The position numbers were made by a program, and so were the translations under genes. This document shows positions 28,112-36,875 of a stretch of 44,776 nt of DNA, one piece after another. Positions within the stretch are counted from its first letter, which is position 1. Every line of letters starts with the position of its first letter. This stretch comes from Tritrichomonas foetus (taxonomy: Eukaryota; Parabasalia; Tritrichomonadida; Tritrichomonadidae). Location of the stretch: the NCBI GenBank assembly GCA_001839685.1, contig MLAK01000896.1, positions 1 to 44,776 on the forward strand. Reading direction: 5' to 3'. The notes under the pieces were generated by a model. That model had not been told where the DNA came from and did not search any database. It saw only the letters and a program-made list of their open reading frames with translations.

Positions 28112-31100
28112 ATGATGAAGAGTGATATTGTTTTTGAGAATTTTGAAATCCTTCACCGTCATATTCCACCACTGTTCATTCAAGTTGAAACTATATTAAA
28201 GGAGTGTGGTGAGACAGGACAAGTTACAAAACTTATACACTCTCCAGATGGGCAAAAAATATCTGCCTTTTTTGAAAATAGAATACAAGAAATGAGTTTC
28301 CAAGTGAACAATATAACCCTGTCTAAAGACATAATAGCAAATGTAACCAATTTTAATGTAAAAACCACAAATATTTTATCCAAAATAGATTACGTTTTTC
28401 AATGGATTTATCAAACAGAATTACAGTTAAAATCATTTGAATCTCTACCACCTTTACTTGATATTGAATGGGGAATTAGATTGACAGAATTATCGTGTTC
28501 ACTTTTCACCGCACTTTGTAAAGTTATTGCTTTTATTCAATCCAGATCAAAACAAATATCATTTATATGGTTTTGTTATCGATCTACTAATTCGAAAAAC
28601 ATCACATTATCAACACAAGCTTCATACATAACAATGCTTTTGAAATATCTTTTCCAGCATCCTTATAATTTCTTATCAGATCGCTTGGGTTGTTTACTAT
28701 CACAATTTTCTACTTTAACTTTCCAATTATCAACAACTATCACTCAAATTTTAACCCTTTATTCAACATTTGATTGGTCTATTTTGGCTCCAGGTCCAAA
28801 TAGTATTGAAAACAAAAGTTTAACATTACCACAACTTACGATTTTAAAAAACTTCACTCTATTTTGTGAAACTTTATCGTTCTTTGCAATATGTTTTCCA
28901 GCATTCTTTTCTGAAAAAATTCAACTGAGTGCTTTGATTTCTAATGTTTTAAGTGAATGCACAGTAATGCTAGTTAATAAAAGATTAAAATTATCATTAG
29001 AAACCCTATTTACTCTTTCTAAAATGCAATTACCAAAAGCAATAATTACAAATGTTACAAAAGATTTGGAAATTAAGAAAGAAATAACGCATCCGGCTCG
29101 TTTGAAGTATCTCATTGGCCTATTTGGGGAATATATTGATAGTTTCACTGCAACACCAAGACTGCTCCCATTATTTATGGAACAGATACTTTCCGCTTTT
29201 GGATATGCATTTTTTGAATTGTTGACCTGCATTAGTGTTGGAATAGAATCTACATTAGTAATAGATTTCTTAGCTGTACTTTCACAACTCTTTTTAATAA
29301 TTGAAAAAGAGGAATCAAACATTCAGAGGGCTTTTTTATTCACATTAAGAACAATTGATCAAAACTATATGAATGATTTAATAAAAATGTTTGGACGAAT
29401 TCGAATGAGTGATGATAAAGAAATATCAAATGCAGTAAATAAATTTTCGTGTTCATTAGATATGCTTGACCTTGACGATTTTGATACTGGAACTCGTTAT
29501 GATTTTAATATTTTTTATATTACGCATGGTAGAATAATTGCACGAATTATAAACAAATCTACAAACGAGCTTCCTTATTTCAAACCAATCTTAGATCATC
29601 TTCAAAATATTTGTGCCCATTCAGAATTAGTTGACTCTCCGATAGAAATGATAAGACGAATATGTCCTATTTCTATGCTTGATCGACTGATCAGTAAAAT
29701 CTTAGAATATATTAAAAACTCTCAAACATCACTTATCCTCGTGCTGCCATTGCTTCGATTATTTAGAATGTTTCATTATACAGAAGAAAGAGGTAATTTA
29801 TTTTATCAATGTTGCATTGGTTATATAAAAAGGATTGTTTCTCCAATATCTGATGCTATTTCTATGCAAAGTAGAAATGTTCAAGTTGCAAGACAAGCAT
29901 CATTTGATGGAGGATTTAAACCTGATGCATTTTTACCATTTAATAATGTAATCAATTCTGATAGCTATTCAATAGAAGCCAATTTAATTAATAAAACTGG
30001 ATACTCTCTTCAATGTTCGAAGAGTCTTCCATTATCTCTTGTTTATGGAACCAAAGCAATTGAAATGAGAGATGAATTTAAAAAAGAATTTCTTAATATG
30101 ATTCATCGAAAACTAATTGATGTTCAATATCAACCATTGATTGTCTACTCATCATTAATCGCTGTGTCTCAAATGTTACGCCCATTCTTCTCATTTCTTG
30201 GTATACCTTATTCAAAAACAATTTTAGAATTTTTACGACAAGCAACACCATTATTAGATGGTTCAATTTTAAATCAATCACGATTATTTGCTGGGACAGA
30301 AAAATTATACTCACCAAAAAGCTTCCTTAAATTTTATACAGAAGAACTGAAAAAATTTATTGACATCGAGCATATTGATGCAAGATATGAGCCTCTTGGA
30401 AGACGCTTTGTGTAAACATCGAATAATTCATACGATCCAGAATTATTTTTTGGTATGCAACCAATGTTATATATAATTCAAACATTTGGGATTCAAATGA
30501 GTGTTTATATTGATTGCTTGTTACTAAAAGAAGCATTTTCGCAACTATCTCATTTAATTAACATATATGAAGAAAACTTGCCAAAGATTCAGCTATCTTT
30601 CCAGGAATACTCAAAAAATAATGTAAATAATTCAATTTCTCAAACATTTCCGATAGAACTCATTAAATCTGCAGCGTCTGCACTATTATCATTTGGACTT
30701 ATTCTTGCATTAAGAGATATGCTTAATAGTGCTGTTGTAGAAATCACAGAATCAGCGTTACCAGGTTTTCAGGATTTAGTTCAAAGTGCTGTAACTCATA
30801 TAAATAGAAAATTGAGTGATCCAGAATGTGCCTTTTTGGAAGCTACCGCGCCAGGTATTACCAATAAATTTTTTGTAACACATGCTGAGTCAATTATTAA
30901 GAATCAAATTGAACCTTCTCCATTTTTCTATTTTCTTGGGGTTCTTATGAGTAACCCAGAATGGGAAAAGTTAAGTTTCGATATAGAAAAGGATCTTTTT
31001 ACTCCAAATTTACAATTAATTGCTTTATCTCTTGAGCGTATTATTGATCTCTCTCCAATTATATTTGCTGGGTCAACTGATGTGAAAATTCAACACTCTA

Positions 31101-31330
31101 TATTACTTTATTTTTCCGCAGTGTCATCAATTTGTGAGGGTATGAAATCTAAATCAAGCCAATGCTATCAAGCGTTTATTGTTTTGATGGATCATTTTCC
31201 TTCATTAACAAGTAACATTCTGTATGGTCATATGGAAGAAGCTTTTCCATATTCTATTATAAGAGGGTGCTATAATGAACTCGCACAACAATATCGAAGG
31301 TCAAAAAGGAATAATTCTAATATTGAATAA
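28112..31330 (+). CDS. NAP1/HEM (NCKAP1-like) subunit of the WAVE regulatory complex, frame interrupted by an in-frame TAA
   Basis: Two parts lie in one frame: 767 codons to TAA 30413-30415, then TSNNSYDPELFFG and a further 291 codons from the Met at 30455. Together they give about 1071 residues, close to the 1128 of human NCKAP1. The C-terminus is the best match: LMDHFPSLTSNILYGHMEEAF then PYSIIRGCYNELAQQY parallels the NCKAP1 ending (LLD...P.LT...LE..FPYVLLRNAYHAVYKQ). SFGLILALRDMLNSA and the helices around IQTFGIQMSVYIDCLLLK match the region before it. NAP1 pairs with SRA1 to hold the WAVE complex, which activates Arp2/3-driven actin branching under Rac control; this suits the amoeboid, adherent behaviour of trichomonads. 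The TAA means either truncation, readthrough or an error. ATG 28112 is followed directly by a second ATG. Confidence 0.78.
30413..30415 (+). other. In-frame TAA inside the NAP1-like frame
   Basis: LGRRFV is followed by TAA, then TSNNSYDPELFFGMQPM in the same frame, continuing for 291 codons with clear family resemblance. A single C-to-T change (CAA to TAA) would suffice. Confidence 0.8.
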
Positions 31331-31496
31331 AAAAAAAACGTTTTATTTTTCATTTTTCATTTTGAATTTGAGTAATGTGAATATCTGTGTATATCATTAT
31401 AGACACTTGAAAAAAAAGTATAGATTCGATTTACAATTTTGAGGATAATCCATAATTAAAAGTCATACAAGAACAGTGTTTATAAAATAGAATTAT

Positions 31497-31831
31497 AACA
31501 AACAGAGAGTAACAAACAGAGAATAACAAATAGAGAATGACAAACAGATAATAATAAACAGATAATAACAAACAGAGAGTAACAAACAAAGAATAATAAA
31601 CAGAGAATAACAAACAGAGAATAACAAATAGAGAATGACAAACAGATAATAATAAACAGATAATAACAAACAGAGAGTAACAAACAAAGAATAATAAACA
31701 GAGAATAACAAACAGAGAATGACAAACAGAGAATAACAAACAGAGAATAACAAATAGAGAGTAACAAATAGAGAATAACAAACAGAGAGTAACAAATAGA
31801 GAATGACAAACAGAGAATAACAAACAAATAC
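31497..31831. repeat. 14-bp satellite, about 24 copies, with a 98-bp higher-order duplication
   Basis: Tandem copies of consensus AACAAACAGAGAAT with variants (AATAAACAGATAAT, AACAAATAGAGAAT, GACAAACAGATAAT). Seven consecutive variant units at 31511-31608 are repeated exactly at 31609-31706. The array ends 6 bp before the stop codon of the TSG101-like gene. All three minus-strand frames are open, because 14 is not a multiple of 3 and the unit has no stops on that strand; this is an artefact of the repeat. Confidence 0.95.
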
Positions 31832-31836
31832 AGTTT

Positions 31837-32667
31837 TTATTTACAAAACATTGGTTTCACTTTTTCTTCAAATTCGTATGTTGCCACTTCTCTGATTCCA
31901 CTTATATATTCTGCTGGTGAAATCAAGCTATCATTAAACATACTTTCCAAAAGGTCTTTTGTTTCATTAAATTTGGCACTTTTTCCATATTCCACGATTG
32001 CATCTTCAAATTCTGGAGAATAAATCACTTTTTGATCTTTTCCTGCATCATCATAAATTTCTTGAACGTATCGAAGATTGTGTGTATATTCATCGAGCAC
32101 TTTTTTGATTGATTTTAATGAATCTGATAAATCCTGTCTCAAATGATTATCTTGCGCGTGCTCGTTCGCCCTTTCAAACATATCGTTAAGATCTTCGATA
32201 ATTGGCCGGACAGCTTCAATCAAATCTGCGCCTTTTCTGTAAAGAATATTTCGCTGGAAATGTTTGGTAAAAACATCGACGAGGTTTGAAATACTCGGGT
32301 TGGTCTGGAAATCGGGTATAAGTGCTTTGATATCAAGTTGGTAATCGTGGATCAAATCTGAGCAAATTGTGCATCCATCTGAAATTTTGCCGAGGGTGAA
32401 AAGCGGAAAAACAAAAGCGCTGGATTTTTCGTTTAAGTATCCTCGCGGGATTGAAATCGTGACATCGATTGATCCTTCTTTGATTTCGATATTTCCTTCC
32501 AATAAAATTGCATTATCATCGATCGATCGTTTCGGGTAAAATGAATCATTTATTGTTTTGTGGAGAATATTTATATCACGCCAGATAATATTTTTATTGA
32601 TACCTTCAAATATTCCATCCAGAATATGCTGGGACGGAAAAATTTGCGACATTTTTTTTACACACAT
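31837..32667 (-). CDS. TSG101/Vps23-like ESCRT-I subunit
   Basis: 276 aa from ATG 32667; the Met at 32652 (MSQIFPS) is an equally good start. Residues about 20-130 resemble a UEV domain (inactive E2 variant): LLEGNIEIKEGSIDVTISIP then GYLNEKSSAFVFPL aligns with TSG101's LTGTIPVPYRGNTYNIPI...YPYNPPICFVKP, followed by a terminal helix (SNLVDVFTKHF). Residues about 150-215 are a helical stalk (LIEAVRPIIEDLNDMFER). The last 45 (ETKDLLESMFNDSLISPAEY, ISGIREVATYEFEEKV) fit the steadiness box that assembles ESCRT-I. The protein is shorter than TSG101 (390) because the Pro-rich linker is missing. It would sort ubiquitinated cargo into multivesicular bodies. The mRNA stop reads TAAAAA, matching a trichomonad UAAA poly(A) signal overlapping the stop. 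Confidence 0.65.
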   Translation of the reverse strand: MCVKKMSQIFPSQHILDGIFEGINKNIIWRDINILHKTINDSFYPKRSIDDNAILLEGNIEIKEGSIDVTISIPRGYLNEKSSAFVFPLFTLGKISDGCTICSDLIHDYQLDIKALIPDFQTNPSISNLVDVFTKHFQRNILYRKGADLIEAVRPIIEDLNDMFERANEHAQDNHLRQDLSDSLKSIKKVLDEYTHNLRYVQEIYDDAGKDQKVIYSPEFEDAIVEYGKSAKFNETKDLLESMFNDSLISPAEYISGIREVATYEFEEKVKPMFCK

Positions 32668-32855
32668 TTTCTTTCAATTATTTCAATGTTTTCCAAAATG
32701 TCATTATGATGTGGGCAAAAATCAGAAAACTTTTTTCAATATTTAAATAGTCTGTACGATTAAATAACATAGAATCCTGAAAGAGATGTTATTTTTCTGA
32801 AACCAAATAAAAATACAAAAAGTTTTCATCTCAGGGAAATTCCATCTTTTCGTTA

Positions 32856-34574
32856 ATGGACAGTAATTACAAAAGTTCTCTTTCTCAAGCCAACAATTCG
32901 TTTTTATCTCGTCAAAATACATCAGAAGAGCAAATTAACAAAGCAACAGCCGCTCTACGCCAGTTTTTCGATGAATGTATTATCGAGCCTTTTAAATATA
33001 CTTCGGACTTTAAAGCACGAGCAGATGAAATATTAAATTCACTAGCCAATTTTATTCACCATGGCGCAGATATCTCAACAATTACGCCAATCGGATTTAA
33101 TTTCTTATCTTTACTTTTACAGGGCGTTGTTGATGATGTGCTTTCTAGCACCGAATTTATCCAGAAGAATATGCCTGAAAAAGCTGATGTTGAGCCAATT
33201 TGTTACCAATTATCTGCCTTCCTCAATTTCATGACAGAATTTTCAACTTTGGATGATGAAATTAGCTACCAACTTTCAATGTTGAATTACCCAGTTTTGT
33301 TATGCAGAATTTTGAATTGGGCCTATATAACAGGCTCCGGAACGTCAGAATTTCTATATGTTGATACTAATTCTTCAATTTCCACTTTTCAAATTATTTT
33401 TAATTTTTTACATGAAAAACAAAAAACAAGTAAATTATTTTCATTTTCTGATATTTACACCATTGCATTTCGTTATCATAGTTTGGGTGTGTTTTATACA
33501 GGCAAACCGACTTTTTTATATACAGTTCCAGAAATGCCAGAAGATTTCCAAAAAGCCAAACTAATTACATCTGCCTTTGAAGTTATTATGGCACTTTTAG
33601 TGTGGAGACCAGATGGACTGAACCAATTCAAATGTGGAGAAAATTACTCGGATCCTATTCAAAGAATCTCAGTTGCATTTTTCTATTTCATCAGCCCATT
33701 TGAATCAAATATGCGCTGTGACCAAAATATAGAAATTTGGAAATATCAAATTTCTATCATGGTTGAGAGTTTGAGATATTTATTTAAAACTGCAATTCCT
33801 CAAGTTTCCAACCGGTTCTGTTTATCAGACCATTTATCAGAAATGATCAGCTACCTCTCTTTTGGTGGAGTAGTCACTAGAAATATTCTTGAATGTTTAT
33901 CATATATCTCTTCGAATACTTTTGCACATGCTTACATGATTATAACTGAACCAACATTTGCTGAATTTCAACCACTTCCATCCTCCCATGAACACGATAC
34001 TCAAAAAAGTGATCAACAAGATGATTTTTCCGTGATTAACAAAGAGATAATTATTTTCTATTGTAAGATTTGGGAAGGGGCTTTTAATGCTTTAACAGAT
34101 TTTCCTGTAAAGAATCAAGGGAGAATGAAATCAGCGTTGTCTGCAGTCCTAGCAAAGTATCAACAAATTGTTAAAACAATTATCAGAGTTTTTGATATTT
34201 CTGAAGATTATGTAGTTCAAAAAGCTGCTTTAATGGTTTTAGTGTCACTGATCAAGTTACAAAATGACAACATTATTAAATATATTTTTGAATATATTCC
34301 AGATTTGACGAAAAGAATCCTTTCTGTTTTGGAAGACCACGATCCAAAAGATTCCAATAATATCTTTAAGGCTTTAATTGCGATAATTACGTTTATCAAC
34401 AAAAATGGAGCAAGTGAATATTCACATTTTGTTGCTGATATAATTTCTGAAGACATGAAAAGAATTGTTGAAGAAATTTCAATGGAATGCGACCATGTGG
34501 ATTATCAGTATGTTCAACAAACTGTAAACCTTTTCAAAGAATTATTTATCCAGCTTGCTTCCTCAATGCAATGA
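32856..34574 (+). CDS. 572-aa alpha-solenoid (ARM-like) protein of unknown function
   Basis: Intact. Entirely helical with ARM/HEAT-like pairs (ATAALRQFFDECIIEPF, ILNSLANFIHHGADI, PVLLCRILNWAYI, KAALMVLVSLIKLQNDNI), a short acidic insertion near residue 390 (EHDTQKSDQQDDF) and no catalytic motif, signal peptide or membrane span. Such solenoids bind protein partners; no specific family recognised. It starts 188 bp from the divergent TSG101-like gene, so the two probably share a promoter region. I found no perfect initiator before ATG 32856. Confidence 0.72.
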   Translation: MDSNYKSSLSQANNSFLSRQNTSEEQINKATAALRQFFDECIIEPFKYTSDFKARADEILNSLANFIHHGADISTITPIGFNFLSLLLQGVVDDVLSSTEFIQKNMPEKADVEPICYQLSAFLNFMTEFSTLDDEISYQLSMLNYPVLLCRILNWAYITGSGTSEFLYVDTNSSISTFQIIFNFLHEKQKTSKLFSFSDIYTIAFRYHSLGVFYTGKPTFLYTVPEMPEDFQKAKLITSAFEVIMALLVWRPDGLNQFKCGENYSDPIQRISVAFFYFISPFESNMRCDQNIEIWKYQISIMVESLRYLFKTAIPQVSNRFCLSDHLSEMISYLSFGGVVTRNILECLSYISSNTFAHAYMIITEPTFAEFQPLPSSHEHDTQKSDQQDDFSVINKEIIIFYCKIWEGAFNALTDFPVKNQGRMKSALSAVLAKYQQIVKTIIRVFDISEDYVVQKAALMVLVSLIKLQNDNIIKYIFEYIPDLTKRILSVLEDHDPKDSNNIFKALIAIITFINKNGASEYSHFVADIISEDMKRIVEEISMECDHVDYQYVQQTVNLFKELFIQLASSMQ

Positions 34575-35085
34575 TTTTTATTTTTAATATTTATATTTTA
34601 TTGTGTAAGAGACAAATATGAAATGTGAAAACGAATTTAATTTTCTGTTTTCATTTCATTTTTTTTTTCTTCTTGTAATTTGTAATGAAAAGTTTTTATT
34701 ATGTTTGGAATGAATACAAGGAATATATATTTGTATGAAAGTCTGCTTATCGAATAAATGTTTTAATTTATTAAAGAAACCTTTTCGTTTACGCTTTTTT
34801 CATCTCCGAATAACAGTTTACTCTTTGAGTGCAATGTTTTTGTCCCGTCTCATACAAAGGTACAAATAGAAACTCTGAAAGTCTTTTCGAAAATAATCAT
34901 CTTCTATTATATGTGCCAATAATTATTACAGATACGATAAGATTATATGATGTGATTGGTGAATTTATGATGATATTTGATTTAGCAAAATAGTCGCAGA
35001 AAAAGTGGAAATAAAATAACCAAATGACCAAATACTCTATTAAAATCCAGATGAGAATTAAATTGAATTGTGTACGTTAAATTAT
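34575..35085. other. Intergenic, no feature seen
   Basis: T-rich 3' region, then AT-rich DNA without coding relic or structured repeat. Confidence 0.4.
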
Positions 35086-36396
35086 ATGACTACTGAAGCG
35101 AGTAAGGACGAATTAAACACAACAGGTGGCCATATCGACTTGGCAGAAGCGCAAGATGCACACGAATCATATCAACAAACCCATAAAGCATTAAAAGAAG
35201 CTCTTTCCGAACAAACTCTCCTCCGCGAAAAATTGAGGGTCCTTGAAGCTCGAAATAAACCAGCGAAATTTGGAAAACCGATCATAGTTCATTCAATTTC
35301 TTCAACTCGAGGAAAAATCAGTGATGAAGAAGCAACTCCGGAAAGAATTTTATTCGAATTGACGAAAGCGACAAGTTTACTCGAAAACGCGAAACGTGCT
35401 GCAGAAAGTTCGGCTAATGAATTGAATGAGCTCGAAGAAAACACAGAAGAGTTTGTTAGAAAGGCGCAAATAGAAATGGATGAAAGCATTTTCAAAAATG
35501 CTTTAAGACATAAAAACGAACTTCAATATGAACAGCAAATGTTCCAACAAGAAATTCAAAGATGGAATCATGAACGTTCAGAATTATTATCTGAAGCAGA
35601 AAAATATTCAATAATTTCTCAAGATGCTCTTCATAAAAGTGCCATCATTCGAGAGCAAGTTGAATCCCAAAGAAAAAAGATTCAGAAATTGGCTACAGAA
35701 TTAAGAACTAATTTAAGCCATTCAAAAGAATTGAGAGAAAAGCTTGACGAAAATAAAAGAAAAGTTGCTTTAATTCAGAATCTTATTATTGAAATAGATG
35801 CAAATTCTACGAAAACCGATCAACTAGAAAAAACAGTTGCCGAACAAAGAGCAATTTTAAAAGCTGTTCGAATTAGTGAGCAAGCTCAAAGTATATTGGA
35901 TGACAATGAAGATCAAATTAAAGAATTACAAACAGCAAAACATAATGCAAAATTGCAATTAATTGAAGCCAAAAAAGAGCAGAAATTGGCATCTATTCAA
36001 GAAAAACATGCTCTTCAAAGAGTGGCTGAAGAAGAAAAAAAATTCAGAGAGGCACAATCTAGAATGTTCGTCCTTGAAGCAGACATTCGCGAAATGAAGG
36101 AAGAATATACAAAGCAAAGACAATCGGCAATTACCGAAGGAATTAAAAATGTTGATCTTCAAGTGAAATTGAAGGGCGAAAGAATCGATGCAGCTCAAAG
36201 GTTTATTATCGAAAATTGCGGCAAAATTCATCGAGTTGAAAGAGTTCAAACGACTTTAATGCGAGTGAAAAATAAGCTTCAGAATCGACCAAGCACAGCA
36301 ATAGCAAGCCAGGCTACAACAATAAAAGTAACAAAATCTCCATCAATGAGAAAGAAAGAAGCAACTACCCCAAGGAGAAGAGTTGTGTTTTCTTAA
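35086..36396 (+). CDS. 436-aa long coiled-coil protein
   Basis: First ATG is at 35086 (MTTEASKDELN). The frame is open a little upstream, but only with a TTG. Residues about 20-70 and 105-400 are nearly continuous coiled coil (YQQTHKALKEALSEQTLLRE, VRKAQIEMDESIFKNALRH, LQRVAEEEKKFREAQSRMF). The tail is basic and Thr/Ser/Pro-rich (TKSPSMRKKEATTPRRRVVF), a typical microtubule or cytoskeleton-binding and phosphorylation region. The composition resembles axonemal or basal-body coiled-coil proteins, which trichomonads have in large numbers; a specific homologue is not recognised. Confidence 0.78.
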   Translation: MTTEASKDELNTTGGHIDLAEAQDAHESYQQTHKALKEALSEQTLLREKLRVLEARNKPAKFGKPIIVHSISSTRGKISDEEATPERILFELTKATSLLENAKRAAESSANELNELEENTEEFVRKAQIEMDESIFKNALRHKNELQYEQQMFQQEIQRWNHERSELLSEAEKYSIISQDALHKSAIIREQVESQRKKIQKLATELRTNLSHSKELREKLDENKRKVALIQNLIIEIDANSTKTDQLEKTVAEQRAILKAVRISEQAQSILDDNEDQIKELQTAKHNAKLQLIEAKKEQKLASIQEKHALQRVAEEEKKFREAQSRMFVLEADIREMKEEYTKQRQSAITEGIKNVDLQVKLKGERIDAAQRFIIENCGKIHRVERVQTTLMRVKNKLQNRPSTAIASQATTIKVTKSPSMRKKEATTPRRRVVFS

Positions 36397-36875
36397 TTTT
36401 ATATGAATATAATGTTATATTATATTTGTATGATATATTGGAATTGTTTTATATTATTTTTGTGTGAATAAAAATTTGTTTGTTATGAATTCATACTTTC
36501 TTTTCTAATCCTTTATTTTATTTTTATTTATTCACTTTAAATATAATCAATCATTCATAATCATTCATAATCAAGCCTACTTACTTTTTTTACCACTTAT
36601 CTGTATCAATAATTCAATTTAAAAATTCATTTGAAGAAAGTTTGTGTTTCTCTCCCTTTAAATCACTTAATGAGTGGAATCATGAATTCCTAGGAATATA
36701 TCAAGATTTCATTTCTAATTAATAATGGCTCTAGTATTCCATTATTATTGGAAACATTCACTCAAAAAATTAAAAAAATTATTATTGGAATGTTACTGAA
36801 ATACGTGTCAGAAATGAATAAAGAATTATCCAAAAAAGAGAGAGAAACTTGTAGTTAACTTTAACAAAAATCAAC
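36397..36875. other. Convergent intergenic region
   Basis: AT-rich, with direct repeats of ATCATTCATA at 36548-36570. No gene seen. Confidence 0.4.

Noticed and set aside
20014..31330. Reassignment of TAA to a sense codon
   Set aside because: Several intact genes here end in TAA at natural positions, so general reassignment is untenable; local readthrough, mutation or error remain.
31431..31827. Three overlapping minus-strand frames of 100-130 codons encoding Leu/Phe/Cys/Val-rich, membrane-like repeats
   Set aside because: They are the 14-bp satellite read in all three frames; the unit has no stop on that strand, so the openness carries no coding meaning.
35068..35085. Six-codon extension of the 436-aa coiled-coil protein
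   Set aside because: It starts at TTG, which is not a credible eukaryotic start when an ATG lies 18 bases downstream.
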